Shown here: positions 34,701 through 48,509 of the stretch, one piece after another
Layout: each line of letters starts with the position of its first letter
Position numbering within the stretch: position 1 is the first letter of the stretch
Source of the DNA: Nemertoderma westbladi
Taxonomy: Eukaryota; Xenacoelomorpha; Nemertodermatida; Nemertodermatidae
Assembly: GCA_032718475.1 (NCBI GenBank)
Contig: JAUCBJ010000491.1
Coordinates: 1-55,949 of the forward strand
DNA length: 55,949 nt
Reading direction: 5' to 3'
Notes under the pieces: generated by a model
What the model was told of the DNA's origin: nothing
Database searches by the model: none
What the model saw: the letters and a program-made list of their open reading frames with translations, nothing else
Program-made: the position numbers and the translations under genes

Positions 34701-37700
34701 CACCTCTGCCAGTTTGTTTGCTGTTGTTCCGTGTTCCAACTAACCTGGGTTACTGCGTCCTGCACCTCTGCCAGTTTGTTTGCTGTTGTTCCGTGTTCCA
34801 ACTAACCTGGGTTACTGCGTCCTGCACCTCTGCCAGTTTGTTTGCTGTTGTTCCGTGTTCCAACTAACCTGGGTTACTGCGTCCTGCACCTCTGCCAGTT
34901 TGTTTGCTGTTGTTCCGTGTTCCAACTAACCTGGGTTACTGCGTCCTGCACCTCTGCCAGTTTGTTTGCTGTTGTTCCGTGTTCCAACTAACCTGGGTTA
35001 CTGCGTCCTGCACCTCTGCCAGTCTGTGTGATGTTGTTCCGTGTTCCAACTATCCTGGGTTACTGCGTCCTGCACCTCTGCCAGTTTGTTTGCTGTTGTT
35101 CCGTGTTCCAACTAACCTGGGTTACTGCGTCCTGCACCTCTGCCAGTTTGTTTGCTGTTGTTCCGTGTTCCAACTAACCTGGGTTACTGCGTCCTGCACC
35201 TCTGCCAGTTTGTTTGCTGTTGTTCCGTGTTCCAACTAACCTGGGTTACTGCGTCCTGCACCTCTGCCAGTCTGTGTGCTGTTGTTCCGTGTTCCAACTA
35301 ACCTGGGTTACTGCGTCCTGCACCTCTGCCAGTTTGTTTGCTGTTGTTCCGTGTTCCAACTAACCTGGGTTACTGCGTCCTGCACCTCTGCCAGTTTGTT
35401 TGCTGTTGTTCCGTGTTCCAACTATCCTGGGTTACTGCGGCCTGCACCTCTGCCAGTCTGTGTGCTGTTGTTCCGTGTTCCAACTAACCCGGGTTACTGC
35501 GTCCTGCACCTCTGCCAGTTTGTTTGCTGTTGTTCCGCGTTCCAACTATCCTGGGTTACTGCGTCCTGCACCTCTGCCAGTTTGTTTGCTGTTGTTCCGT
35601 GTTCCAACTAACCTGGGTTACTGCGTCCTGCACCTCTGCCAGTTTGTTTGCTGTTGTTCCGTGTTCCAACTAACCTGGGTTACTGTGGCCTGCACCTCTG
35701 CCAGTCTGTGTGCTGTTGTTCCGTGTTCCAACTAACCTGGGTTACTGCGTCCTGCACCTCTGCCAGTTTGTTTGCTGTTGTTCCGTGTTCCAACTAACCT
35801 GGGTTACTGCGTCCTGCACCTCTGCCAGTTTGTTTGCTGTTGTTCCGTGTTCCAACTAACCTGGGTTACTGCGTCCTGCACCTCTGCCAGTTTGTTTGCT
35901 GTTGTTCCGTGTTCCAACTAACCTGGGTTACTGCGTCCTGCACCTCTGCCAGTTTGTTTGCTGTTGTTCCGTGTTCCAACTATCCTGGGTTACTGCGGCC
36001 TGCACCTCTGCCAGTCTGTGTGCTGTTGTTCCGTGTTCCAACTATCCTGGGTTACTGCGTCCTGCACCTCTGCCAGTCTGTGGGATGTTGTTCCGTGTTC
36101 CAACTAACCTGGGTTACTGCGTCCTGCACCTCTGCCAGTTTGTTTGCTGTTGTTCCGTGTTCCAACTAACCTGGGTTACTGCGTCCTGCACCTCTGCCAG
36201 TCTGTGTGATGTTGTTCCGTGTTCCAACTATCCTGGGTTACTGCGTCCTGCACCTCTGCCAGTCTGTGTGATGTTGTTCCGTGTTCCAACTATCCTGGGT
36301 TACTGCGTCCTGCACCTCTGCCAGTTTGTTTGCTGTTGTTCCGTGTTCCAACTATCCTGGGTTACTGCGTCCTGCACCTCTGCCAGTTTGTTTGCTGTTG
36401 TTCCGTGTTCCAACTAACCTGGGTTACTGCGTCCTGCACCTCTGCCAGTTTGTTTGCTGTTGTTCCGTGTTCCAAATAACCTGGGTTACTGCGTCCTGCA
36501 CCTCTGCCAGTCTGTGTGATGTTGTTCCGTGTTCCAAATAACCTGGGTTACTGCGTCCTGCACCTCTGCCAGTTTGTTTGCTGTTGTTCCGTGTTCCAAA
36601 TAACCTGGGTTACTGCGTCCTGCACCTCTGCCAGTTTGTTTGCTGTTGTTCCGTGTTCCAACTAACCTGGGTTACTGCGTCCTGCACCTCTGCCAGTCTG
36701 TGTGCTGTTGTTCCGTGTTCCAACTATCCTGGGTTACTGCGTCCTGCACCTCTGCCAGTTTGTTTGCTGTTGTTCCGTGTTCCAAATAACCTGGGTTACT
36801 GCGTCCTGCACCTCTGCCAGTCTGTGTGATGTTGTTCCGTGTTCCAACTATCCTGGGTTACTGCGTCCTGCACCTCTGCCAGTTTGTTTGCTGTTGTTCC
36901 GTGTTCCAACTAACCTGGGTTACTGCGTCCTGCACCTCTGCCAGTTTGTTTGCTGTTGTTCCGTGTTCCAACTAACCTGGGTTACTGCGTCCTGCACCTC
37001 TGCCAGTTTGTTTGCTGTTGTTCCGTGTTCCAACTAACCTGGGTTACTGCGTCCTGCACCTCTGCCAGTTTGTTTGCTGTTGTTCCGTGTTCCAACTATC
37101 CTGGGTTACTGTGGCCTGCACCTCTGCCAGTCTGTGTGCTGTTGTTCCGTGTTCCAACTATCCTGGGTTACTGCGTCCTGCACCTCTGCCAGTCTGTGGG
37201 ATGTTGTTCCGTGTTCCAACTAACCTGGGTTACTGCGTCCTGCACCTCTGCCAGTTTGTTTGCTGTTGTTCCGTGTTCCAACTAACCTGGGTTACTGCGT
37301 CCTGCACCTCTGCCAGTCTGTGTGATGTTGTTCCGTGTTCCAACTATCCTGGGTTACTGCGTCCTGCACCTCTGCCAGTTTGTTTGCTGTTGTTCCGTGT
37401 TCCAACTATCCTGGGTTACTGTGGCCTGCACCTCTGCCAGTTTGTTTGCTGTTGTTCCGTGTTCCAACTAACCTGGGTTACTGCGTCCTGCACCTCTGCC
37501 AGTCTGTGTGATGTTGTTCCGTGTTCCAACTATCCTGGGTTACTGCGTCCTGCACCTCTGCCAGTTTGTTTGATGTTGTTCCGTGTTCCAACTAACCTGG
37601 GTTACTGCGTCCTGCACCTCTGCCAGTTTGTTTGATGTTGTTCCGTGTTCCAACTAACCCGGGTTACTGCGGCTTGCACCTCTGCCAGTTTGTTTGATGT

Positions 37701-38326
37701 TGTTCCGTGTTCCAACTAACCTGGGTTACTGCGTCCTGCACCTCTGCCAGTTTGTTTGCTGTTGTTCCGTGTTCCAACTAACCTGGGTTACTGCGTCCTG
37801 CACCTCTGCCAGTTTGTTTGATGTTGTTCCGTGTTCCAACTAACCCGGGTTACTGCGGCTTGCACCTCTGCCAGTTTGTTTGCTGTTGTTCCGTGTTCCA
37901 ACTATCCTGGGTTACTGCGTCCTGCACCTCTGCCAGTCTGTGTGATGTTGTTCCGTGTTCCAACTATCCTGGGTTACTGCGTCCTGCACCTCTGCCAGTC
38001 TGTGTGATGTTGTTCCGTGTTCCAACTAACCTGGGTTACTGCGACCTGCACCAGTCTGTGTGCTGTTGTTCCGTGGTCCAACTAACCTGGGTTACTGTGG
38101 CCTGCACCTCTGCCAGTCTGTGTGCTGTTGTTCCGTGGTCCAACTAACCTGGGTTACTGTGGCCTGCATCTCAGCCAGTCTGTGTGCTGTTGTTCCGTGG
38201 TCCAACTAACCTGGGTTACTGCGGCCTGCACCTCTGCCAGTCTGTGTGCTGTTGTTCCGTGGTCCAACTAACCTGGGTTACTGTGGCCTGCATCTCAGCC
38301 AGTCTGTGTGCTGTTGTTCCGTGTTC
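25778..38326 (-). repeat. 62-bp minisatellite made of an exon end plus its splice donor, ~202 units
   Basis: About 12.5 kb of tandem 62-bp units. Read on the minus strand each unit is the last 46 nt of the coiled-coil exon at 38440-38273 (from AACAACAGCACACAG to AACCCAG) plus 16 nt of intron (GTTAGTTGGAACACGG). Two main variants exist at the donor: CAG|GTTAGT and CAG|GATAGT; the second lacks GT. Other variants are GCGTCC, GCGGCC, GCGGTCC (63 bp) and an 8-bp deletion (near 31355 and 38045). Higher-order copying is visible: the rare GTGGGATG unit occurs at about 36081 and 37197, exactly 18 units apart. The plus-strand frames are by-products of the array. Confidence 0.93.
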
Positions 38327-38440
38327 TAATTTCGCGTTTATATTCTTGGCGTCTAACAGTCGGTTCTGCATAGCGAGATATTGATTCTCATCGCACGCTT
38401 CCTTCAGTCGCTTTTCCAAACGATCCTTTTCCGTGAGAGC
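38273..38440 (-). CDS. coiled-coil protein, internal exon (downstream of the two visible)
   Basis: Minus-strand exon of exactly 56 codons, phase 0 at both ends. It starts after a C-rich tract ending CCAAACAG and ends AACCCAG before GTTAGTTGG. It encodes LTEKDRLEKRLKEACDENQY, then LAMQNRLLDAKNINAKLEHG and TTAHRLAEMQATVTQ, with heptad-like spacing of Leu and charged residues as in a coiled coil. The protein is not identified; structural, centrosomal or ciliary coiled-coil proteins are possible. Its last 46 nt and the donor are the source of the adjacent 62-bp array. Read past the donor, the frame adds VSWTTEQQHTDWQRCRPQ and stops. Confidence 0.75.
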
Positions 38441-38595
38441 CTGTTTGGGGGGGGGTAATAATAAAGGGAGCTCACATTAGGAGGTATGGCAGGCTCCCAG
38501 ATCTATAAGTAAGATATAAAGTGGCAATGTATTAAAATATCTTATTGCATTTCGATAACTTAATGTATTCCGTTCTTTTGGGCGTAATATTTTAG
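38441..38595 (-). other. intron 3' end with possible non-LTR fragment
   Basis: Acceptor side of the intron: a run of C (9-10) lies directly before AAACAG, an unusual polypyrimidine tract. On the minus strand 38595-38477 also reads RNTLSYRNAIRYFNTLPLYI, which faintly resembles the C-terminal WNSLP-type segment of CR1/L2-like reverse transcriptases. The resemblance is weak. Confidence 0.3.
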
Positions 38596-41500
38596 AGTAC
38601 AGTAGTAAGAATATAGATACAATACAGGAGAGTGTTACAGTACAGTAGTAAGAATTAATAGATACAGTACAGTAGTAAGAATTAATAGATACAGTACAGT
38701 AGTAAGAATTAATAGATACAGTACAGTAGTAAGAATTAATAGATACAATACAGTAGTAAGAATTAATAGATACAATACAGTAGTAAGAATTAATAGATAC
38801 AGAACAGTAGTAAGAATTAATAGATACAGAACAGTAGTAAGAATTAATAGATACAATACAGTAGTAAGAATTAATAGATACAATACAGTAGTAAGAATTA
38901 ATAGATACAGTACAGTAGTAAGAATTAATAGATACAATACAGTAGTAAGAATTAATAGATACAATACAGTAGTAAGAATTAATAGATACAGTACAGTAGT
39001 AAGAATTAATAGATACAGTACAGTAGTAAGAATTAATAGATACAGTACAGTAGTAAGAATTAATAGATACAGTACAGTAGTAAGAATTAATAGATACAAT
39101 ACAGTAGTAAGAATTAATAGATACAATACAGTAGTAAGAATTAATAGATACAGTACAGTAGTAAGAATTAATAGATACAGTACAGTAGTAAGAATTAATA
39201 GATACAGTACAGTAGTAAGAATTAATAGAAACAATACAGTAGTAAGAATTAATAGATACAATACAGTAGTAAGAATTAATAGATACAGTACAGTAGTAAG
39301 AATTAATAGATACAGTACAGTAGTAAGAATTAATAGATACAGTACAGTAGTAAGAATTAATAGATACAGTACAGTAGTAAGAATTAATAGATACAGAACA
39401 GTAGTAAGAATTAATAGATACAATACAGTAGTAAGAATTAATAGATACAATACAGTAGTAAGAATTAATAGATACAGTACAGTAGTAAGAATTAATAGAT
39501 ACAGTACAGTAGTAAGAATTAATAGATACAGTACAGTAGTAAGAATTAATAGATACAGTACAGTAGTAAGAATTAATAGATACAGTACAGTAGTAAGAAT
39601 TAATAGATACAGAACAGTAGTAAGAATTAATAGATACAATACAGTAGTAAGAATTAATAGATACAGTACAGTAGTAAGAATTAATAGATACAATACAGTA
39701 GTAAGAATTAATAGATACAGTACAGTAGTAAGAATTAATAGATACAGAACAGTAGTAAGAATTAATAGATACAGTACAGTAGTAAGAATTAATAGATACA
39801 GTACAGTAGTAAGAATTAATAGATACAGTACAGTAGTAAGAATTAATAGATACAGTACAGTAGTAAGAATTAATAGATACAGTACAGTAGTAAGAATTAA
39901 TAGATACAGAACAGTAGTAAGAATTAATAGATACAATACAGTAGTAAGAATTAATAGATACAGTACAGTAGTAAGAATTAATAGATACAATACAGTAGTA
40001 AGAATTAATAGATACAGTACAGTAGTAAGAATTAATAGATACAGAACAGTAGTAAGAATTAATAGATACAATACAGTAGTAAGAATTAATAGATACAATA
40101 CAGTAGTAAGAATTAATAGATACAGTACAGTAGTAAGAATTAATAGATACAGTACAGTAGTAAGAATTAATAGATACAGTACAGTAGTAAGAATTAATAG
40201 ATACAGTACAGTAGTAAGAATTAATAGATACAGTACAGTAGTAAGAATTAATAGATACAGTACAGTAGTAAGAATTAATAGATACAGTACAGTAGTAAGA
40301 ATTAATAGATACAGTACAGTAGTAAGAATTAATAGATACAGTACAGTAGTAAGAATTAATAGATACAGTACAGTAGTAAGAATTAATAGATACAGTACAG
40401 TAGTAAGAATTAATAGATACAGAACAGTAGTAAGAATTAATAGATACAATACAGTAGTAAGAATTAATAGATACAATACAGTAGTAAGAATTAATAGATA
40501 CAGTACAGTAGTAAGAATTAATAGATACAGTACAGTAGTAAGAATTAATAGATACAGTACAGTAGTAAGAATTAATAGATACAGTACAGTAGTAAGAATT
40601 AATAGATACAGTACAGTAGTAAGAATTAATAGATACAGTACAGTAGTAAGAATTAATAGATACAGTACAGTAGTAAGAATTAATAGATACAATACAGTAG
40701 TAAGAATTAATAGATACAATACAGTAGTAAGAATTAATAGATACAGTACAGTAGTAAGAATTAATAGATACAGTACAGTAGTAAGAATTAATAGATACAG
40801 TACAGTAGTAAGAATTAATAGATACAGTACAGTAGTAAGAATTAATAGATACAGTACAGTAGTAAGAATTAATAGATACAATACAGTAGTAAGAATTAAT
40901 AGATACAATACAGTAGTAAGAATTAATAGATACAGTACAGTAGTAAGAATTAATAGATACAGTACAGTAGTAAGAATTAATAGATACAATACAGTAGTAA
41001 GAATTAATAGATACAGTACAGTAGTAAGAATTAATAGATACAGTACAGTAGTAAGAATTAATAGATACAGTACAGTAGTAAGAATTAATAGATACAGTAC
41101 AGTAGTAAGAATTAATAGATACAGTACAGTAGTAAGAATTAATAGATACAATACAGTAGTAAGAATTAATAGATACAGTACAGTAGTAAGAATTAATAGA
41201 TACAGTACAGTAGTAAGAATTAATAGATACAGTACAGTAGTAAGAATTAATAGATACAATACAGTAGTAAGAATTAATAGATACAGTACAGTAGTAAGAA
41301 TTAATAGATACAGTACAGTAGTAAGAATTAATAGATACAGTACAGTAGTAAGAATTAATAGATACAGTACAGTAGTAAGAATTAATAGATACAGTACAGT
41401 AGTAAGAATTAATAGATACAATACAGTAGTAAGAATTAATAGATACAGTACAGTAGTAAGAATTAATAGATACAGTACAGTAGTAAGAATTAATAGATAC

Positions 41501-43590
41501 AGTACAGTAGTAAGAATTAATAGATACAATACAGTAGTAAGAATTAATAGATACAATACAGTAGTAAGAATTAATAGATACAGTACAGTAGTAAGAATTA
41601 ATAGATACAGTACAGTAGTAAGAATTAATAGATACAGTACAGTAGTAAGAATTAATAGATACAGTACAGTAGTAAGAATTAATAGATACAGTACAGTAGT
41701 AAGAATTAATAGATACAATACAGTAGTAAGAATTAATAGATACAATACAGTAGTAAGAATTAATAGATACAGTACAGTAGTAAGAATTAATAGATACAGT
41801 ACAGTAGTAAGAATTAATAGATACAGTACAGTAGTAAGAATTAATAGATACAGTACAGTAGTAAGAATTAATAGATACAGTACAGTAGTAAGAATTAATA
41901 GATACAGTACAGTAGTAAGAATTAATAGATACAGTACAGTAGTAAGAATTAATAGATACAGTACAGTAGTAAGAATTAATAGATACAATACAGTAGTAAG
42001 AATTAATAGATACAATACAGTAGTAAGAATTAATAGATACAATACAGTAGTAAGAATTAATAGATACAGAACAGTAGTAAGAATTAATAGATACAGTACA
42101 GTAGTAAGAATTAATAGATACAGTACAGTAGTAAGAATTAATAGATACAATACAGTAGTAAGAATTAATAGATACAGATACAGTAGTAAGAATTAATAGA
42201 TACAGTACAGTAGTAAGAATTAATAGATACAGTACAGTAGTAAGAATTAATAGATACAGTACAGTAGTAAGAATTAATAGATACAGTACAGTAGTAAGAA
42301 TTAATAGATACAGTACAGTAGTAAGAATTAATAGATACAGTACAGTAGTAAGAATTAATAGATACAGTACAGTAGTAAGAATTAATAGATACAATACAGT
42401 AGTAAGAATTAATAGATACAGTACAGTAGTAAGAATTAATAGATACAGTTAAGTAGTAAGAATTAATAGATACAATACAGTAGTAAGAATTAATAGATAC
42501 AGTACAGTAGTAAGAATTAATAGATACAGTACAGTAGTAAGAATTAATAGATACAGTACAGTAGTAAGAATTAATAGATACAATACAGTAGTAAGAATTA
42601 ATAGATACAGTACAGTAGTAAGAATTAATAGATACAGTACAGTAGTAAGAATTAATAGATACAGTACAGTAGTAAGAATTAATAGATACAGTACAGTAGT
42701 AAGAATTAATAGATACAGTACAGTAGTAAGAATTAATAGATACAGTACAGTAGTAAGAATTAATAGATACAGTACAGTAGTAAGAATTAATAGATACAGT
42801 ACAGTAGTAAGAATTAATAGATACAGTACAGTAGTAAGAATTAATAGATACAGTACAGTAGTAAGAATTAATAGATACAGTACAGTAGTAAGAATTAATA
42901 GATACAATACAGTAGTAAGAATTAATAGATACAGTACAGTAGTAAGAATTAATAGATACATTACAGTAGTAAGAATTAATAGATACAATACAGTAGTAAG
43001 AATTAATAGATACAGTACAGTAGTAAGAATTAATAGATACAGTACAGTAGTAAGAATTAATAGATACAGTACAGTAGTAAGAATTAATAGATACAGTACA
43101 GTAGTAAGAATTAATAGATACAGTGCAGTAGTAAGAATTAATAGATACAGTACAGTAGTAAGAATTAATAGATACAGAACAGTAGTAAGAATTAATAGAT
43201 ACAGTACAGTAGTAAGAATTAATAGATACAGAACAGTAGTAAGAATTAATAGATACAGTACAGTAGTAAGAATTAATAGATACAGTACAGTAGTAAGAAT
43301 TAATAGATACAGTACAGTAGTAAGAATTAATAGATACAGTACAGTAGTAAGAATTAATAGATACAGTACAGTAGTAAGAATTAATAGATACAGTACAGTA
43401 GTAAGAATTAATAGATACAATACAGTAGTAAGAATTAATAGATACAGTACAATAGTAAGAATTAATAGATACAGTACAGTAGTAAGAATTAATAGATACA
43501 GTTAAGTAGTAAGAATTAATAGATACAGTACAGTAGTAAGAATTAATAGATACAGTACAGTAGTAAGAATTAATAGATACAGTACAGTAG
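38596..43590 (-). repeat. 27-bp minisatellite, ~185 units, in the coiled-coil gene intron
   Basis: Units of GATACAGTACAGTAGTAAG plus AATTAATA, with variants GATACAATACAG and GATACAGAACAG. Because 27 is a multiple of three, the minus strand is open for over a thousand codons (YLLILTTVL or SINSYYCTV repeats); this has no gene support. Higher-order order is visible: around 40988, 41258 and 41528 the AATAC variant recurs in a 10-unit (270-bp) pattern. Confidence 0.93.
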
Positions 43591-43614
43591 AATATTGTAG
43601 ATAAGATAATATAA

Positions 43615-43863
43615 CTAAAATAGATGTAGAGGGAAGGAAGTGCCTTGTACCTTTAGTGAGGGTCTTTGTTTCTGTATAATTAGACTTTCTTTAATTAGGA
43701 GATCGTAATTATTTGTGGCTGTACCTATGATACTAAAGTCTTGGTAATCGAATCGGTGGTCGTACTCGAGTGCATGTTCGAGTATGGAGGAGTGTCTAGG
43801 ATAGGCTGTTGGCTTTCCTGTTCGAGGAGACTTCGCCAGATGTTCAGAGCAGATTTTGTTATT
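43615..43863 (-). pseudogene. Penelope-like element remnant (GIY-YIG endonuclease C-terminus)
   Basis: The minus strand encodes about 80 residues ending in TAG at 43615-43617: SEHLAKSPRTGKPTAYP, then SSILEHALEYDHRFDYQDF, ESLIIQKQRPSLKVQG and SFPLHLF. This is the usual C-terminal pattern of GIY-YIG modules in Penelope-like retroelements (H-LxxxH, then DF, then KESLLIxxxxPxLN). The catalytic GIY-YIG start and reverse transcriptase are missing. It lies in the intron, directly beside the 27-bp array and in the same strand as the host gene. Confidence 0.7.
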
Positions 43864-44114
43864 TATTTTTAATTTTATGTTCTAGAACATATTCACTGAT
43901 TATAGAAAAAGAGTGTTATTTGTAATCTTTTCAAAAATGTTTTGGAATAAAAAAATATGTTGAGGAAATTTTCTTAAATAATAGCTAACATGATGAAGAA
44001 CATTAAAAAAATTGGGAAAAACTAGATAAGAAATAAAAAAAAATAGTAAAAAATCAACACTACACAACATCACTACACAAATTGACGATGCAGTAAATAG
44101 TTGTCATTACTTAC

Positions 44115-44258
44115 TTTATCCTTGGTGCCGAGCATAATTCTAGAATTTAACAGGGAATTCTGCAAATTTATCTCAGAGCTTTCCAAATATGAGACCATCG
44201 TCTTGAGACCCGCTAATTCCAATTGTAATTCTCTCGTTGTATTTTCCGACGTCTGAAG
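44115..44258 (-). CDS. coiled-coil protein, internal exon (upstream of the two visible)
   Basis: Minus-strand exon of exactly 48 codons, phase 0 at both ends. It starts after a T-rich tract ending AAACTTTTAG and ends GATAAA before the consensus donor GTAAGTAA. It encodes LQTSENTTRELQLELAGLKT then MVSYLESSEINLQNSLLNSR and IMLGTKDK, a coiled-coil-like pattern that joins in frame to ALTEKDRLEKRLKE of the next exon, 5.7 kb away. The exon is free of stops. Earlier exons would lie to the right; the next 11.7 kb is minisatellite and RTE copies, with no further exon recognised. Confidence 0.72.
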
Positions 44259-44317
44259 CTAAAAGTTTAAAAGTAAAAAGTTAAAACAGATCCAAAACAA
44301 CAAGTATCTAAGCTTCT

Positions 44318-47300
44318 AACCACCTTCAGTAACCTTCTGTCTCCAACCTTCACTAACCTTCTATCTCCAACCTTCACTAACCTTCTGTCTCCAACCTTCA
44401 CTAACCTTCTATCTCCAACCTTCACGAACCTTCTGCCTCCAACCTTCACTAACCTTCTGTCTCCAACCTTCTGTCTCCAACCTTCACTAACCTTCTGTCT
44501 CCAACCTTCACTAACCTTCTGCCTCCAACCTTCACTAACCTTCTGTCTCCAACCTTCTGTCTCCAACCTTCACTAACCTTCTGCCTCCAACCTTCACTAA
44601 CCTTCTGTCTCCAACCTTCACTAACCTTCTGTCTCCAACCTTCACTAACCTTCTGTCTCCAACCTTCACTAACCTTCTATCTCCATCCTTCACTAACATT
44701 CTGTCCCCAACCTTCACTAACCTTCTGTCTCCAACCTTCTGTCTCCAACCTTCACTAACCTTCTATCTCCATCCTTCACTAACATTCTGTCCCCAACCTT
44801 CACTAACCTTCTGTCTCCAACCTTCTGTCTCCAACCTACACTAACCTTCTGTCTCCAACCTTCACTAACCTTCTGTCTCCAACCTTCACTAACCTTCTGT
44901 CTCCAACCTTCACTAATCTTCTGTCTCCAACCTTCACTAACCTTCACCAACCTTCTGTCTCCAACCTTCACTAACCTTCTGTCTCCAACCTTCACCAACC
45001 TTCTGTCTTCAACCTTCACCAACCTTCACTAACCTTCTGTATCCATCCTTCACTAACCTTCTGCCTCCAACCTTCACTAACCTTCTGTCTCCAACCTTCT
45101 GTCTCCAACCTTCACTAACCTTCTATCTCCAACCTTCACTAACCTTCTATCGCCAACCTTCACTAACCTTCTGTCTCCAACCTTCACCAACCTTCTGCCT
45201 CCAACCTTCACTAACCTTCTATCTCCATCCTTCACTAACCTTCTGTATCCAACCTTCACTAACCTTCTGTCTCCAACCTTCACTAACCTTCTCTCTCCAA
45301 CGTTCACTAACCTTCTGTCTCCAACCTTCACTAACCTTCTGTCTCCAACCTTCACTAACCTTCTGTCTCCAACCTTCACTAACCTTCTGTATCATCCTTC
45401 ACTAACCTTCTGCCTCCAACCTTCACTAACCTTCTGTATCCAACCTTCACTAACCTTCTGTCTCCAACCTTCACTAACCTTCTCTCTCCAACCTTCACTA
45501 ACCTTCTGTCTCCAACCTTCACTAACCTTCTGTCTCCAACCTTCACTAACCTTCTGTCTCCAACCTTCACTAACCTTCTGTATCCATCCTTCACTAACCT
45601 TCTGCCTCCAACCTTCACTAACCTTCTGTCTCCAACCTTCTGTCTCCAACCTTCACTAACCTTCTATCTCCAACCTTCACTAACCTTCTATCGCCAACCT
45701 TCACTAACCTTCTGTCTCCAACCTTCACCAACCTTCTGTCTCCAACCTTCACTAACCTTCTGTCTCCAACCTTCACTAACCTTCTATCTCCAACCTTCAC
45801 TAACCTTCTATCGCCAACCTTCACTAACCTTCTGTCTCCAACCTTCACCAACCTTCTGTCTCCAACCTTCACTAACCTTCTGTCTCCAACTTTCACCAAC
45901 CTTCACCAACCTTCTGTCTCCAACCTTCACTAACCTTCTGTCTCCAACCTTCACTAACCTTCTGTCTCCAACCTTCACTAACCTTCTGTCTCCAACCTTC
46001 ACTAACCTTCTGTCTCCAACCTTCACTAACCTTCTGTCTCCAACCTTCACCAACCTTCACTAACCTTCTATCGCCAACCTTCACTAACCTTCTGTCTCCA
46101 ACCTTCACCAACCTTCTGTATCCATCCTTCACTAACCTTCTGCCTCCAACCTTCACTAACCTTCTGTCTCCAACCTTCACTAACCTTCTATCTCCAACCT
46201 TCACTAACCTTCTATCGCCAACCTTCACTAACCTTCTGTCTCCAACCTTCACCAACCTTCTGTCTCCAACCTTCACTAACCTTCTGTCTCCAACCTTCAC
46301 TAACCTTCTATCTCCAACATTCACTAACCTTCTATCGCCAACCTTCACTAACCTTCTGTCTCCAACCTTCACCAACCTTCTGTCTCCAACCTTCACTAAC
46401 CTTCTGTCTCCAACTTTCACCAACCTTCACCAACCTTCTGTCTCCAACCTTCACTAACCTTCTGCCTCCAACCTTCACTAACCTTCTGTCTCCAACCTTC
46501 ACTAACCTTCTGTCTCCAACCTTCACTAACCTTCTGACTCCAACCTTCACCAACCTTCTGTCTCCAACCTTCACTAACCTTCTATCTTCAACCTTCACCA
46601 ACCTTCACTAACCTTCTGTATCCATCCTTCACTAACCTTCTGTCTCCAACCTTCACTAACCTTCTGTTTCCAACCTTCACCAACCTTCACCAACCTTCTA
46701 TCGCCAACCTTCACTAACCTTCTGTATCCATCCTTCACTAACCTTCTGTATCCATCCTTCACTAACCTTCTGTATCCATCCTTCACTAACCTTCTACCTC
46801 CAACCTTCACTAACCTTCTGTCTCCAACCTTCACTAACCTTCTGTCTCCAACCTTCACCAACCTTCTGTCTCCAACCTTCACTAACCTTCTGTCTCCAAC
46901 CTTCACCAACCTTCTGTCTCCAACCTTCACTAACCTTCTGTCTCCAACCTTCACTAACCTTCTGTCTCCAACCTTCACTAACCTTCTGTCTCCAACCTTC
47001 ACCAACCTTCACTAACATTCTGCCTCCAACCTTCACTAACCTTCTATCTCCATCCTTCACTAACCTTCTGTCCCCAATCTTCACTAACCTTATGTCTCCA
47101 ACCTTCACTAACCTTCTGTCTCCAACCTTCACTAACCTTCTGTCTCCAACCTTCACTAACCTTCTGTTTCCAACCTTCACTAACCTTCTGTCTCCAACCT
47201 TCACTAACCTTCTGTTTCCAACCTTCACTAACCTTCTGTCTCCAACCTTCACTAACCTTCTGTCTCCAACCTTCACCAACCTTCACTAACCTTCTGTCTC

Positions 47301-48506
47301 CAACCTTCACTAACCTTCTGTCTCCAACCTTCACTAACCTTCTGTTTCCAACCTTCACTAACCTTCTGTCTCCAACCTTCACTAACCTTCTGTTTCCAAC
47401 CTTCACTAACCTTCTGTCTCCAACCTTCACTAACCTTCTGTCTCCAACCTTCACCAACCTTCACTAACCTTCTGTTTCCAACCTTCACTAACCTTCTATC
47501 GCCAACCTTCACTAACCTTCTGTCTCCAACCTTCACCAACCTTCTGTCTCCAACCTTCACTAACCTTCTGTTTCCAACCTTCACTAACCTTCTATCGCCA
47601 ACCTTCACTAACCTTCTGTCTCCAACCTTCACCAAACTTCACTAACCTTCTGTTTCCAACCTTCACTAACCTTCTATCGCCAACCTTCACTAACCTTCTG
47701 TCTCCAACCTTCACCAACCTTCTGTCTCCAACCTTCACTAACCTTCTGTTTCCAACCTTCACTAACCTTCTATCGCCAACCTTCACCAACCTTCTGTCTC
47801 CAATCTTCACCAACCTTCTGCCTCCAACCTTCGCTAACCTTCTGTCTCCAACCTTCACTAACCTTCTATCTCCAACCTTCACTAACCTTCTATCGCCAAC
47901 CTTCACTAACCTTCTGTCTCCAACCTTCACCAACCTTCTGTCTCCAACCTTCACTAACCTTCTGTCTCCAACTTTCACCAATCTTCACCAACCTTCTGTC
48001 TCCAACCTTCACTAACCTTCTGTCTCCAACCTTCACTAACCTTCTGTCTCCAACCTTCACTAACCTTCTGTCTCCAACCTTCACTAACCTTCTGTCTCCA
48101 ACCTTCACCAACCTTCACTAACCTTCTATCGCCAACCTTCACTAACCTTCTGTCTCCAACCTTCACCAACCTTCTGTATCCATCCTTCACTAACCTTCTG
48201 CCTCCAACCTTCACTAACCTTCTGTCTCCAACCTTCACTAACCTTCTATCTCCAACCTTCACTAACCTTCTATCGCCAACCTTCACTAACCTTCTATCTC
48301 CAACCTTCACTAACCTTCTATCGCCAACCTTCACTAACCTTCTGTCGCCAACCTTCACCAACCTTCTGTCTCCAACCTTCACTAACCTTCTGTCTCCAAC
48401 CTTCACTAACCTTCTATCTCCAACCTTCACTAACCTTCTATCGCCAACCTTCACTAACCTTCTGTCTCCAACCTTCACCAACCTTCTGTCTCCAACCTTC
48501 ACTAAC
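44318..48506 (-). repeat. 24-bp minisatellite, ~170 units
   Basis: Units of CCTTCACTAACCTTCTGTCT plus CCAA, with variants CTATCTCC, CTATCGCC, CTGCCTCC, CTGTATCCAT, and shortened units in which CCTTCACCAA is repeated. On the minus strand most is open as LVKVGDRR repeats, and the plus strand is open as LLSPTFTN; neither has gene support. The left edge stops about 60 bp before the acceptor of the exon at 44115-44258. Runs such as CTATCTCC/CTATCGCC alternate in blocks that recur, showing copying in multi-unit pieces. Confidence 0.93.
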
Positions 48507-48509
48507 AAT